Of a stretch of DNA of 58,291 nt, positions 42,648 through 51,898 are shown one piece after another (the first letter of the stretch is position 1; each line of letters starts with the position of its first letter). This DNA comes from an uncultured Collinsella sp. (GTDB lineage Bacteria; Actinomycetota; Coriobacteriia; Coriobacteriales; Coriobacteriaceae), in assembly GCA_902496455.1 (NCBI GenBank), contig CABVAY010000010.1, positions 1-58,291 of the forward strand, given 5' to 3'. Position numbers and translations under genes: made by a program. The notes under the pieces were generated by a model. It was not told where the DNA came from and did not search any database. It saw nothing but the letters and a program-made list of their open reading frames with translations.

Positions 42648-43133
42648 ATGAGTGCCGCAAGCAAAAAGAGCAAGACGCAGCAGCTCAAGGAGCGTTGGGA
42701 AAACGGCGAGCTCGACTCCGGGGCGATGACGCCCGAGTTTATCAAGGGACTCAGTCCCCGCGAGCTAGGCATGCTGGGCGAGCTGATCACCATCGACTAC
42801 TTTAACGAGCGCGGCTACACCTTGCTGGAGCAGGGCTATCGTTGCACCGAGGGCGAGGCCGATCTGGTGCTGCTCGATGAGCTCGACGATGTCGTGGTGA
42901 TGGCCGAGGTCAAGACCAGACGCGTTTCGCTGGATTGCACCACGCGGGTCTTTCCCGAGGAGGCCGTGGACGCCCAAAAGCAACGCCGCTACCGCCGCAT
43001 CGCAAGTTGCTATCTCATGGAGCATTATCCGCTCAAGGCGATTCGCTTCGATGCTGTGGGTGTCACCATCCGCGGCGGGCATATCGCCGAGATCGAGCAT
43101 CAGTACAACGCGTTCGATTGGCAGGTGTCGTGA
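42648..43133 (+). CDS. yraN: YraN/UPF0102 family endonuclease-like protein
   Basis: The 161-residue protein carries the restriction-endonuclease-like core: LGMLGELITIDYFNERGYTLLEQGYR, GEADLVLLDE and VVVMAEVKTRR, with the E-x-K catalytic pattern. Function in vivo is unknown. A Lys/Glu-rich extension of about 45 residues precedes the core. ATG 42648 has GAAAGGAG upstream. Its stop overlaps the comM start as TGATG, an arrangement that suggests joint work on DNA. Confidence 0.9.
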   Translation: MSAASKKSKTQQLKERWENGELDSGAMTPEFIKGLSPRELGMLGELITIDYFNERGYTLLEQGYRCTEGEADLVLLDELDDVVVMAEVKTRRVSLDCTTRVFPEEAVDAQKQRRYRRIASCYLMEHYPLKAIRFDAVGVTIRGGHIAEIEHQYNAFDWQVS

Positions 43134-44656
43134 TGGCGTTCGAGACGTTTGCCGTTCACGCGGCCTGCATCCGCGGCGTCGAGGCGATTCACGTCACGGT
43201 CGAGGTCTCGCTTGCCGGTGGCGTTCCGGGCATCCAGATGCTCGGCATCCCGAGTATGGAGGTGATGGAGTCACGCGGTCGTATTCGCTGCGCGATGCGC
43301 TCCGCCGGGTTCGAGATCCCGCGCTCGGGCATTACCGTTAACCTGGCACCCGGCGATATCCGCAAGACCGGTAGCGGCTTTGACCTGCCCATCGCCATCG
43401 CGGTTCTAGCGGCCGATGAGCAGATTCCCCGTGACAACCTCGATCGCTGCCTTATCGCAGGTGAGCTTGGTCTGGACGGTACGGTGCTTCCCGTCAAGGG
43501 CGAGGTGGCGTTTCAGCTATTGGCTCGCGACAAGGGGCTGTCTTTTATCGCCGGCAGGTCCGACCAGCATGTGCCACTCGCGGGCGTAGATTGCGGCTTT
43601 ATCGACCATCTGTCTCAGCTTGCTCACGGCATGGGCGATGCCGCACGGCACTACTTGGATTCCGAGGGTGTCGAGGCGACCTTTGAGCCCGAGCTCGACT
43701 ATGCAGACGTGCTGGGGCAGGAAGTCGCTAAACGCGGCATGGCGCTTGCGGCGGCAGGAGAACTCGGCTTGCTCATGATCGGGTCTCCGGGATCGGGCAA
43801 GACGATGCTCGCACGCCGTATGACCGGCATCCTGCCCGAGCTTTCCGTTGAGGATCAGCAGGAGGCACTGTGCATCCATTCGGTTTTGGGTGAGAACATT
43901 GATGGCTTGTTGGCGGGGCACCGCCCCTTCCGCAGTCCCCACCACAGTATTTCGACCGCAGGCCTTATCGGCGGCGGGCGCCCGGTGCACCCGGGTGAGA
44001 TCAGCCTTGCTCATGGCGGCGTGCTCTTTTTGGACGAGCTTGCCGAGTTTCCCACTGGCGTGCTGCAGACGCTGCGTCAGCCCATCGAGCGCGGCTACGT
44101 GAGGATCGTACGCGTCGACGGGGCTTTTACCTTCCCGTCGCGCTTTCAGCTGCTGGCTGCGAGCAATCCCTGCCCCTGCGGCTTTTTGGGCGATCGCGAG
44201 GTGCCGTGTCGCTGCTCGGCGGCGATGGTCGAGCGCTATCGGTCTAAACTGCGCGGTCCTTTGGCCGACCGTATCGACATGATGATCGATGTGACCCGTC
44301 CCGACCCTCAAGTGATTATCGAGGGTGCGGAGGGCGTGTCGTCGGCCGAGTTACGTGACTACGTTGTGCGCGGTCGCGCCTTTCGCGCTTGGCGCGAATC
44401 CCGCATGGACGATGCGGATGCCGAGGCCGAGGATGACGAGACTCGGTCCATTGACGGCGTCGTTTCGACCTTTGAGCTCGATGATGCGGCGGAGAAGTGT
44501 GTGCTCGGCCTGTCGAAGCGCACGCATCTCACAGGGCGTGGCATCGTGCGCCTTGTCCGCATTGCGCGCACGATCGCAGATGTCGCCGAGAGCGAGCAGG
44601 TGACGCAGGACCACGTGCTCGAGGCGGCGATGTACCAGGGAAGGAGGGACCAATGA
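43133..44656 (+). CDS. comM: YifB/ComM family AAA+ ATPase
   Basis: The 507-residue protein combines an N-terminal Lon-protease-like fold (AIHVTVEVSLAGGVPGIQMLGIP), a Mg-chelatase-like AAA+ domain with Walker A MIGSPGSGKTMLARRM, Walker B GVLFLDELAEF and SNPCPCGFLGD, and the C-terminal YifB segment SKRTHLTGRGIVRLVRIARTIAD. ComM is a hexameric helicase that aids integration of transformed DNA in studied bacteria. It overlaps yraN by one base and dprA by one base. Confidence 0.94.
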   Translation: MAFETFAVHAACIRGVEAIHVTVEVSLAGGVPGIQMLGIPSMEVMESRGRIRCAMRSAGFEIPRSGITVNLAPGDIRKTGSGFDLPIAIAVLAADEQIPRDNLDRCLIAGELGLDGTVLPVKGEVAFQLLARDKGLSFIAGRSDQHVPLAGVDCGFIDHLSQLAHGMGDAARHYLDSEGVEATFEPELDYADVLGQEVAKRGMALAAAGELGLLMIGSPGSGKTMLARRMTGILPELSVEDQQEALCIHSVLGENIDGLLAGHRPFRSPHHSISTAGLIGGGRPVHPGEISLAHGGVLFLDELAEFPTGVLQTLRQPIERGYVRIVRVDGAFTFPSRFQLLAASNPCPCGFLGDREVPCRCSAAMVERYRSKLRGPLADRIDMMIDVTRPDPQVIIEGAEGVSSAELRDYVVRGRAFRAWRESRMDDADAEAEDDETRSIDGVVSTFELDDAAEKCVLGLSKRTHLTGRGIVRLVRIARTIADVAESEQVTQDHVLEAAMYQGRRDQ

Positions 44657-45588
44657 TGGCTGAGGGGACCTTCGAGCTGCATCCAGGTGACGCGTTGTAT
44701 CCCGAGACCGTTTTGGAGCTTTCTGATGTACCTCAGACGCTCTATGTGCGCGGCAACCCCGAGGCGCTTTCGACGCCCGCGCTCTCCATCATCGGTGCGC
44801 GAAAGGCCTCGCCGTATGGTCTTGCCGTGGCAGAGCTTGCGGCGAAGGTGGCGGTTGAGGCGGGAGTGACGGTAGTTTCGGGCGGTGCGGTCGGTTGTGA
44901 CCAGGCCTCGGGTTGGGCTGCGGCCAACGCCGGCGGCAAACACGTCGTGGTGCTGGGGACGGGCGCCGACGTGGTCTACCCGCGTTCGAGCGCGGGGCTT
45001 ATTACGCGCACGCTCGATACGGGCGGCGCGGTCGTGTCGATCTCTCCGTGGGGCATGGGTCCGCGCAAGTTTGCCTTTCCGCGTCGCAATCGCGTGATCG
45101 CGGCCCTGTCGCAAGCCCTCTTTGTATCCGAGGCGGGTATGCCTTCCGGGACGTTTTCTACAGCCGAGGCTGCTATGGATTTGGGGCGCGAACTTCTTGC
45201 CGTGCCGGGGTCGATCCTATCGCCCGAGTCGCGGGGCACGAATTACCTCATTGCGAACGGTGCCTGCTGCATTGTCGACGAGGAGTCCATCGAGATGGCT
45301 ATCTCTCGCATATACGGCACCCTGCGCTACTCGCGCCCCGATGCTCCCGGCATTGCCGACCTGAATCCAACACAGCAGACCGTGATGCATGCGCTCATCG
45401 CCTCTCCGCTCAAGGTCGACGACATCGCGGCGCTCGTCTCACTCGATGCTGTCGGCGTACTCAAACTCTTGGGTTCGCTTGAACTCGAGGGCCTTATCGA
45501 GCGCATGATGGATGGAAGGTATGCGCCCTCCAAGTTTGCCCTTCACGCCCAGACGCCCTTCGGTCACAATGGAAAACGTGTCAATTAG
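44656..45588 (+). CDS. dprA: DNA-processing protein DprA
   Basis: DprA loads RecA on incoming single-stranded DNA. The Rossmann-like domain shows LSIIGARKASPYGLAVAE, VVSGGAVGCDQASGWAA, VVVLGTGADVVYPRS, KFAFPRRNRVIAALS and RGTNYLIANGACC. A C-terminal winged helix runs from about 235 to 290 (LNPTQQTVMHALIASPLK). The N-terminal SAM-like domain of larger DprA proteins is missing; the 310-residue length suits the short form. ATG 44653 and ATG 44656 are both possible; GGAGG spacing favours the second. Confidence 0.93.
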   Translation: MAEGTFELHPGDALYPETVLELSDVPQTLYVRGNPEALSTPALSIIGARKASPYGLAVAELAAKVAVEAGVTVVSGGAVGCDQASGWAAANAGGKHVVVLGTGADVVYPRSSAGLITRTLDTGGAVVSISPWGMGPRKFAFPRRNRVIAALSQALFVSEAGMPSGTFSTAEAAMDLGRELLAVPGSILSPESRGTNYLIANGACCIVDEESIEMAISRIYGTLRYSRPDAPGIADLNPTQQTVMHALIASPLKVDDIAALVSLDAVGVLKLLGSLELEGLIERMMDGRYAPSKFALHAQTPFGHNGKRVN

Positions 45589-45602
45589 AAAGGTGTTTGC
45601 AG

Positions 45603-46940
45603 ATGCAGTTCGATCAGGTGACGGTTATCGGTGGCGGTCTGGCGGGTTCGGAATGCGCGATCCAGCTGGCAGACCGCGGGTTTGCCGTAAAGCTGTGCGA
45701 GATGCGCCCCCAGGTGAGCTCCCCGGCTCACCATACCGATCACCTGGCAGAGCTCGTCTGCTCCAATTCGTTTAAGTCGACCCGTCCGGATTCCGCGGCT
45801 GGTTTGCTGAAGGCCGAGCTTGAGCGCATGGGTTCAGTCCTGCTCGATTGCGCCCATCGCTCCGCTGTTCCCGCCGGTGGCGCCCTGGCGGTCGACCGCG
45901 TTACGTTTTCCGAGCTTGTTGAGGCTGAGGTTGCCGCCCGTCCCAATATCGAGGTCGTGCACGGCGAGGTCACGCAGATTCCCGAGGGTCATGTGGTCAT
46001 TGCCGCGGGCCCGCTGTGTTCACCGGCGCTGAGTGAAGAGGTTATGAAGCTCGTCGGTGGCGATGCCCTGGCATTCTTTGATGCGGCGGCGCCGATCGTC
46101 GATGCCTCCACGCTCGATATGGACGTGCTGTTCTCGCAGTCGCGCTACGAGGAGCAGGGGAGTGGCGACTATCTCAACGCTCCGCTCAATAAGGAGGAGT
46201 ACGAGGCCTTTATCGAGGCGCTTACCACGGCAGACCGCGTGGTGCTCAAGGATTTTGAGGGCGGCGATCTGTTCCAGGCCTGCCAGCCTGCCGAGGAGGT
46301 TGCACGCACCGGCAAGGATGCTATTCGCTTTGGCGCCATGAAGCCCGTCGGCCTCACCGACCCGCGTACCGGACGTCGCCCCTGGGCGGCGATTCAGCTG
46401 CGTGCCGAGAACAAGGAGAAGACCGCCTATAATCTGGTGGGCTTCCAGACCAACCTGACCTTTGGCGAGCAGAAGCGCGTCTTCCATATGGTGCCGGGCC
46501 TGGAGAACGCTGAGTTCTTCCGCTACGGTGTCATGCACCGCAATACCTTTATCGACGCTCCGCACGTGCTCGATGGCACCTTTGCCGTGCCCGGTACCGG
46601 CGTGCGCCTGGCTGGTCAGATCACCGGCACCGAGGGGTACATGGAAGCCGTGGCGACAGGTCTGCTCGCGGCGCTCAACACCTATGCCGAGGCTATCGGT
46701 GCCGCGGGCGTCGAGTTGCCCCGCGTGGGCGCCCTGGGTGCGCTCGTGGGCTATGCGACCGATCCTGCCACCGTGGGCTATCAGCCCATGCATGTCAACT
46801 TTGGCCTGGTGCCGCCACTCGAGGATGGTAAGCGCCGCAGCAAGCGCGACCGCTACCAGGCCTATGCGGACCGTGCGCTCGAGGCCCTTGACGCCTATCT
46901 GGCTACTCGCCCCGATCTGTTTGGAGGCGACCGGTCATAG
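45603..46940 (+). CDS. trmFO: Folate-dependent tRNA (uracil-54-C5)-methyltransferase TrmFO
   Basis: TrmFO makes ribothymidine at position 54 using methylenetetrahydrofolate and FAD. The 445 residues start with the FAD fold VTVIGGGLAGSECAIQLADRG. ELVCSNSFKS, IAAGPLCSPAL, GAMKPVGL, VGFQTNLTFGEQKRVF, GVMHRNTFIDAP and the C-terminal MHVNFGLVPPL are family signatures. ATG 45603 has AAAGG upstream. The xerC gene overlaps its stop. Confidence 0.95.
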   Translation: MQFDQVTVIGGGLAGSECAIQLADRGFAVKLCEMRPQVSSPAHHTDHLAELVCSNSFKSTRPDSAAGLLKAELERMGSVLLDCAHRSAVPAGGALAVDRVTFSELVEAEVAARPNIEVVHGEVTQIPEGHVVIAAGPLCSPALSEEVMKLVGGDALAFFDAAAPIVDASTLDMDVLFSQSRYEEQGSGDYLNAPLNKEEYEAFIEALTTADRVVLKDFEGGDLFQACQPAEEVARTGKDAIRFGAMKPVGLTDPRTGRRPWAAIQLRAENKEKTAYNLVGFQTNLTFGEQKRVFHMVPGLENAEFFRYGVMHRNTFIDAPHVLDGTFAVPGTGVRLAGQITGTEGYMEAVATGLLAALNTYAEAIGAAGVELPRVGALGALVGYATDPATVGYQPMHVNFGLVPPLEDGKRRSKRDRYQAYADRALEALDAYLATRPDLFGGDRS

Positions 46941-47857
46941 CCTTTGACCTGTACGACACCGTCGACTCGTTTATCGCCTATATCGCACGCGTCGAGGGAC
47001 TTTCTCCCAACACGGTGACGGCCTATGGCTCGAGGCTGGAGCGCTTTGCTGCCTGGTGCGAACGCGAGGGCATCGACGCTCGCGCCGCCGACGTACGGAC
47101 CGTTCGTTCCTATTTGGCCGAGCTGTCGCGTGGCCAGGTGGCGGCTCGGACCCTTGCGGCACACCTGTCTGCCATTCGCTCACTCTATCGGTGGATGGCT
47201 GTCGAGGGGATTGTCGAGGGCGATGCGGTCTCGGCAATATCCTCGCCCAAGCTCCCGCGCGATCTGCCCGGTGTGCTGACGACCCAACAGGTGGAGGCAC
47301 TCCTCAAAGCCCCCGATACCTCAACACCCGCGGGACTGCGCGATGCGGCGATGCTCGAGTTGCTCTATGCCTCGGGTGCCCGCATCTCAGAGCTTGCGGC
47401 GCTCAATGTGGAATCCATCTCATGGTCCGAGCGCACGCTGCGCCTGTGGGGCAAGGGGAGCAAGGAGCGTATCGTCCCTCTGTATCGTCGTGCGCTCGAT
47501 GTGACGCGTCTCTATATTGAAGAGGGGAGGCCGGAGTTGCTCGCTCGGGCAAAGCGCCGCGACCTCGCTACCGGGCCGCATCCGCTGCTTATATCGGCGC
47601 GCGGCAATCGCATGAGCGCCGCGATGCTCCGGCGGCGGTTCCATACGCTGGCGACGCTCGCCGGCATTCCGGCTGACATCGCCCCGCATGCGATGCGCCA
47701 TACCTTTGCGACCGACTTGCTCGAGGGCGGTGCGGACCTGCGCTCGGTTCAAGAGCTGCTAGGTCATGCGAACCTGTCCACGACGCAGATCTACACGCAT
47801 CTCACACCCGATCGGCTTAAACGTGCCGTGGCTCAAGCCCATCCCCGCGGCGAATAG
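46937..47857 (+). CDS. xerC: Tyrosine recombinase XerC, probable AUA start
   Basis: XerC-type recombinases resolve chromosome dimers at dif. The catalytic set is complete: Arg149 (GARISEL), Lys173 (GKGSKER), His251 and Arg254 (HAMRH), His277 (LGHANL) and Tyr286 (IYTHL). An N-terminal core-binding domain is recognisable from about residue 5 (YDTVDSFIAYIARVEGLSPNTVTAY). The only ATG/GTG/TTG codon near the start in this frame is the GTG at 47015, which would remove the first 26 residues of that domain. ATA at 46937 lies 9 bases after GGAGG and overlaps the trmFO stop (ATAG), so I use it as the start. CTG 46949 is the alternative. Confidence 0.88.
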   Translation: MAFDLYDTVDSFIAYIARVEGLSPNTVTAYGSRLERFAAWCEREGIDARAADVRTVRSYLAELSRGQVAARTLAAHLSAIRSLYRWMAVEGIVEGDAVSAISSPKLPRDLPGVLTTQQVEALLKAPDTSTPAGLRDAAMLELLYASGARISELAALNVESISWSERTLRLWGKGSKERIVPLYRRALDVTRLYIEEGRPELLARAKRRDLATGPHPLLISARGNRMSAAMLRRRFHTLATLAGIPADIAPHAMRHTFATDLLEGGADLRSVQELLGHANLSTTQIYTHLTPDRLKRAVAQAHPRGE

Positions 47858-47906
47858 TGGCTGGGACGTCCCGCGCCGCACTCAGGTGTGTGGTTTTGAT
47901 TGCGGG

Positions 47907-47935
47907 TTGGCAGGAAGAGGCATTCCTGCTATCAT
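47907..47935 (+). promoter_or_regulatory. Promoter of rpsB-tsf
   Basis: TTGGCA at 47907-47912 and TATCAT at 47930-47935 with 17-base spacing. Transcription from here leaves a leader of about 135 bases before rpsB. Confidence 0.7.
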
Positions 47936-48076
47936 TCATCGGGTTGCTTCACGGCAACATGTTTTTATCACGCACGCGCGGCTACTTCATACCGTGGTGC
48001 CCGGGCTTTGGTAGCACATGTCCGGGTTGGTTTTGGAGGATGACCCCGCGCGGAGGCAAACCACAGGAGGTTTAAC

Positions 48077-48805
48077 ATGGCTACCAAGATTAATATCCGC
48101 ACCCTGCTCGAGGCCGGCTGCCACTTCGGTCACCAGACCCGTCGCTGGAACCCCAAGATGAAGCCGTTCATCTTCGGTGAGCGCAACGGCATCTACATCC
48201 TCGACCTCAAGCAGACCATCCTCGACGCCGACCAGGCCTACACCTTCGTCAAGAACGTCGCCAAGGGTGGCAACGTGCTGTTCGTCGGCACCAAGAAGCA
48301 GGCTCAGGAGGCCGTCAAGAACGCTGCTGAGCGCGCCAACATGCCTTACATCAACCAGCGTTGGCTCGGCGGTATGCTGACCAACTTCGTCACCATCCGC
48401 TCCCGCATCAACCGCATGGAGGAGCTCGAGGCCATGGTCGAGGACGGCCGCATGGCTGTTCTGCCCAAGAAGGAGCAGGCTGTTCTCGGCAAGGAGCTCA
48501 CCAAGCTCCAGACCAACCTCGGTGGCGCCCGCGACATGAAGGGTCTGCCCCAGGCTCTCTTCGTCATCGACACCAAGCGCGAGGAGAACGCCATCAAGGA
48601 GGCCCAGCGCCTGAACATCCCCGTCGTCGCTCTGATCGACACCAACTCCGATCCCGACGAGGTCGAGTACGGCATCCCCTGCAACGATGACGCTATCTCC
48701 GCTGTCACCCTTATGTGCGAGCTCATGGCTGACGCCTGCCTCGCTGGCTCCGGCAAGGAGCAGGTCTCCGAGGCCGAGATGGCCGCTGAGCCCAAGGCCG
48801 AGTAA
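48077..48805 (+). CDS. rpsB: Ribosomal protein uS2
   Basis: The 242-residue 30S protein starts with ATKINIRTLLEAGCHFGHQTRRWNPKM and contains YIDLKQT-like YILDLKQTILDADQAY, NQRWLGGMLTNFVTIR and PVVALIDTNSDPDEVEYGIPCNDDA. A short acidic tail ends AAEPKAE. AGGAGG lies 5 bases ahead of the ATG. Paired with tsf as usual. Confidence 0.98.
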   Translation: MATKINIRTLLEAGCHFGHQTRRWNPKMKPFIFGERNGIYILDLKQTILDADQAYTFVKNVAKGGNVLFVGTKKQAQEAVKNAAERANMPYINQRWLGGMLTNFVTIRSRINRMEELEAMVEDGRMAVLPKKEQAVLGKELTKLQTNLGGARDMKGLPQALFVIDTKREENAIKEAQRLNIPVVALIDTNSDPDEVEYGIPCNDDAISAVTLMCELMADACLAGSGKEQVSEAEMAAEPKAE

Positions 48806-48850
48806 ATCAGTCTTAGTTAATTCTTTTTCATCTCTTTGAAAGGAACCACA

Positions 48851-49720
48851 ATGGCCCAGATTACCGCCGCTATGGTCAAGCAGCTCCGCGAGATGACCGA
48901 CTCCCCGATGATGGAGTGCAAGAAGGCTCTCGTCGAGGCTGACGGCGACATGGACGCCGCTGTCGACGTTCTGCGTAAGAACGGCCTTGCCAAGGCTGCC
49001 AAGAAGGCTGGCCGTGAGACCAACGAGGGCGCTGTCGCCGCGTTCGTCTCCGAGGATGGCAAGACCGGCGCTCTGCTCGAGCTCTCCTGCGAGACCGACT
49101 TCGTTGGCTCCAACGCCAAGTTCACCGGCTTTGCTTCCAAGGTCGCCGAGGTTGTCGCCACCACCGAGCCTGCTGACGTCGACGCTCTGCTCGAGAAGCC
49201 GATGGGCGAGGAGACCGTTTCCTCCGAGCTCACCGAGATGATTCACATCATGGGCGAGAACATGAAGATCTCCCGCTTCGCTGCTCGCAAGGCCGAGAAC
49301 GGCGCGCTCGCTTCTTACATCCACATGGGTGGTAAGATCGGCGTCCTCGTCGAGTTCGCCTTCGAGAAGGCCGAGACCGCTCAGGCTGAGTCCTTCAAGA
49401 CCTTCGCTCACGACGTTGCCCTTCAGGTTGCCGCCGTCGCCCCGATCTGTGCTACCCGCGATCAGGTTCCGGCCGAGACCGTCGAGCACGAGAAGCAGAT
49501 CTACATGGCTCAGGCTGCCGAGTCCGGTAAGCCCGAGGCTATCCAGGAGAAGATGGCTGTCGGCCGTCTGGAGAAGTTCTACAAGCAGTCCGTGCTCACC
49601 GAGCAGGAGTTCATCAAGGACAGCTCCCTCACCATCAAGAAGTACGCTGAGCAGGTCTCCAAGGAGCTCGGCGACACCATTACCGTCGTTGCCTTTGACC
49701 GTCTGGTTCGTGGCGAGTAA
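48851..49720 (+). CDS. tsf: Elongation factor Ts
   Basis: EF-Ts is the nucleotide exchange factor of EF-Tu. The 289 residues begin AQITAAMVKQLREMTDSPMM, followed by the UBA-like CKKALVEADGDMDAAVDVLRKNGLAKA and the core segment LLELSCETDFVG (the TDF motif contacts EF-Tu). ATG 48851 after AAGGAACC fits the family; an open TTG 15 bases upstream does not. Confidence 0.97.
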   Translation: MAQITAAMVKQLREMTDSPMMECKKALVEADGDMDAAVDVLRKNGLAKAAKKAGRETNEGAVAAFVSEDGKTGALLELSCETDFVGSNAKFTGFASKVAEVVATTEPADVDALLEKPMGEETVSSELTEMIHIMGENMKISRFAARKAENGALASYIHMGGKIGVLVEFAFEKAETAQAESFKTFAHDVALQVAAVAPICATRDQVPAETVEHEKQIYMAQAAESGKPEAIQEKMAVGRLEKFYKQSVLTEQEFIKDSSLTIKKYAEQVSKELGDTITVVAFDRLVRGE

Positions 49721-49743
49721 ATAAGCTCTTGTAGCTGGTAATG

Positions 49744-49778
49744 AGCAGGCTGTGGGTTTTACTCACAGCCTGCTTTTT
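49744..49778 (+). terminator. Intrinsic terminator after tsf
   Basis: Perfect 11-bp arms at 49744-49754 and 49764-49774, followed by T5. Confidence 0.9.
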
Positions 49779-49838
49779 CATGGCTCTTCTTAGAGCCTTT
49801 GATAGAATGTTGAGAGTTCAATCTAAAGGAGGATCGCT

Positions 49839-50561
49839 TTGTCCGACATCCGATATAAACGCGTGCTTCTTAAGCTTTCCGGCGAAGCGCTGATGGGCGA
49901 CGGCCAATATGGCATCGACCCCAAGGTTACCGACCATCTTGCTAAGCAGGTCAAGGAGCTGCTCGCCGTTGGCCATGAGGTCGGCGTCGTTGTCGGCGGC
50001 GGCAATATTTTCCGCGGCATGGCAGGCGCTGCCGGTGGCATGGAGCGTGCTCAGGCCGATTACATGGGCATGCTGGCAACCGTTATGAACGCGCTCGCCC
50101 TGCAGGATGCCTTCGAGCATAACGATGTTCCCTGCCGCGTGATGAGCGCTATCCAGATGAACGAGATCTGCGAGCCCTATATTCGCCGTCGCGCCATCAA
50201 CCACCTTTCCAAGGGCAACGTCGTTATTTTTGCCGCCGGTTCGGGCAATCCGTACTTTACGACCGACACCGCCGCGGCTCTTCGTGCGTGCGAGATCGGC
50301 GCCGAGATTCTGATTAAAGCCACCAAGGTTGACGGCATCTACGATAAGGATCCCGTCAAGTGCGCTGATGCCGTCCGTTTTGACAAGATTACCTATCACG
50401 AGGTTCTCGTCCGCGGTCTGCAGGTTATGGATTCCACCGCTACGGCACTGTGCCAGGATAACCGTATGCCGATTTTGGTCCTCAACATCGATGGCGAGGA
50501 CACCGTCAAGCGCGCGCTCGCGGGTGAGCCCGTCGGCACGCTCGTCTATCAGGAGGATTAA
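49839..50561 (+). CDS. pyrH: UMP kinase
   Basis: The 240-residue amino-acid-kinase-fold enzyme phosphorylates UMP. Motifs are VLLKLSGEALMGD, VVVGGGNIFRG, NPYFTTDTAAALRA, ATKVDGIYDKDP and LCQDNRMPILVLN. Start TTG 49839 has AAAGGAGG upstream. A TAGAAT at 49803-49808 may be its -10 box. frr starts 2 bases after the stop. Confidence 0.97.
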   Translation: MSDIRYKRVLLKLSGEALMGDGQYGIDPKVTDHLAKQVKELLAVGHEVGVVVGGGNIFRGMAGAAGGMERAQADYMGMLATVMNALALQDAFEHNDVPCRVMSAIQMNEICEPYIRRRAINHLSKGNVVIFAAGSGNPYFTTDTAAALRACEIGAEILIKATKVDGIYDKDPVKCADAVRFDKITYHEVLVRGLQVMDSTATALCQDNRMPILVLNIDGEDTVKRALAGEPVGTLVYQED

Positions 50562-50563
50562 GC

Positions 50564-51100
50564 ATGGCAGAGAACATCACCGCCCATATGGACAAGTCGC
50601 TCGAGTCCCTCAAGCATAACTTCTCCAAGGTCCGTACCGGCCGCGCCAATGCCAACATTCTGTCCGACATCACCGTCGATTATTACGGTGTTCCCACGCC
50701 GGTCACGCAGGTTGCCGCCGTCAAGACCCCCGAGGCCCACATGCTGCTCATCGAGCCGTGGGACAAGGCACTCATCAACGCTATCGTCAAGGCCATCGGC
50801 GCTTCCGATCTGGGTATTACCCCCAACTCCGATGGCACCGTCGTTCGTCTGCCGTTCCCGGCTCCCACCGAGGAGCGCCGTCGCGAGCTCGTCAAGGAGT
50901 GCCGCGAGTACGCCGAGCAGGCCAAGGTGTCTATCCGTAACATCCGTCGCGACTTCAACAACAAGCTTGAGCGCGATGAGGAGCTCACCGAGGACGATGT
51001 CCGTCGCGAGCAGGCCAAGGTCCAGAAGCACACCGATGAGTATGTCGCCAAGGTCGAGGAGCTTCTGAAGGAAAAAGAAGCCGAGGTCATGGAGATCTAA
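50564..51100 (+). CDS. frr: Ribosome recycling factor
   Basis: The 178-residue protein splits post-termination ribosomes with EF-G. It contains SLKHNFSKVRTGRANANIL, VDYYGVPTPVTQVA, NAIVKAIGASDLGITPNSDG and RIPFPAPTEERRRELVK-like RLPFPAPTEERRRELVK. Length is standard. Confidence 0.97.
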   Translation: MAENITAHMDKSLESLKHNFSKVRTGRANANILSDITVDYYGVPTPVTQVAAVKTPEAHMLLIEPWDKALINAIVKAIGASDLGITPNSDGTVVRLPFPAPTEERRRELVKECREYAEQAKVSIRNIRRDFNNKLERDEELTEDDVRREQAKVQKHTDEYVAKVEELLKEKEAEVMEI

Positions 51101-51101
51101 G

Positions 51102-51896
51102 GTGCAATACGACGAGCATAAACTGGTCGAGTACTTTGCCGACGCCCCTGCGGGCGTCGGTTTTTCCGACCTTGACCTCAATAACATTCCGCACCATATC
51201 TCGTGCATCATGGACGGCAATGGTCGTTGGGCCACATCGCGCGGTCTTGCACGCACCGAGGGCCACAAGGCGGGTATCGTCTCCCTTCGTGAGATTATTA
51301 CCGCCTGCGTGCGTCTGGGCGTCGACGTGCTTTCGGCCTATGCGTTTTCTACCGAAAACTGGAACCGCCCGCAGCATGAGGTCAACGTCTTGATGCACCT
51401 GTTTGCCAAGACGTTTATCGACGAGCTGCCGCTTCTGAAGCGCGAAAACGTGCGCGTTGTCTTTTTGGGTGACATTTCCGCGCTGCCCAAGAAGACCCGC
51501 GACGTTTTTGAACGCGGTCTTGCCGAGTGCGCCAATCACACCGGCATGACGCTGGCGCTTGCCGTCAACTACGGCGCGCGTGCCGAGATTACCCGCGCTG
51601 TCCGTCAGATCGCACTCGACGCTGCCGCCGGTAAGATCGATCCTGGCGCAATTGATGACGACATGGTGGCTTCCCACCTCTATACCGCCGGCCTTCCCGA
51701 TCCTGAGCTTGTGATTCGCACTTCTGGTGAGCTGCGCCTTTCGAACTATCTGCTGTGGCAGGTGGCTTATTCCGAATTCTACGTCACCGATACCTATTGG
51801 CCCGACTTTGATCGTTGGGGCCTTGTCGACGCCATTTTGGCCTATCAGGGCCGTGACCGTAGGTTTGGTGGACTGAGCAAGACCGAGGAGGCTTAA
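51102..51896 (+). CDS. uppS: Undecaprenyl diphosphate synthase (isoprenyl transferase)
   Basis: This cis-prenyltransferase makes the C55 lipid carrier for wall synthesis. The 264 residues show HHISCIMDGNGRWATSRGL (catalytic Asp), GHKAGIVSLREII, SAYAFSTENWNRP, NYGARAEITRAVR and the C-terminal DPELVIRTSGELRLSNYLLWQVAYSE. About 25 residues precede the core. Start GTG 51102, one base after frr. Confidence 0.96.
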   Translation: MQYDEHKLVEYFADAPAGVGFSDLDLNNIPHHISCIMDGNGRWATSRGLARTEGHKAGIVSLREIITACVRLGVDVLSAYAFSTENWNRPQHEVNVLMHLFAKTFIDELPLLKRENVRVVFLGDISALPKKTRDVFERGLAECANHTGMTLALAVNYGARAEITRAVRQIALDAAAGKIDPGAIDDDMVASHLYTAGLPDPELVIRTSGELRLSNYLLWQVAYSEFYVTDTYWPDFDRWGLVDAILAYQGRDRRFGGLSKTEEA

Positions 51897-51898
51897 TC

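Noticed and set aside
46937..47857. Tyrosine recombinase considered as a prophage or island integrase.
   Set aside because: Its size, position after trmFO and before rpsB, and the absence of nearby phage genes or tRNA-type attachment repeats fit chromosomal XerC.
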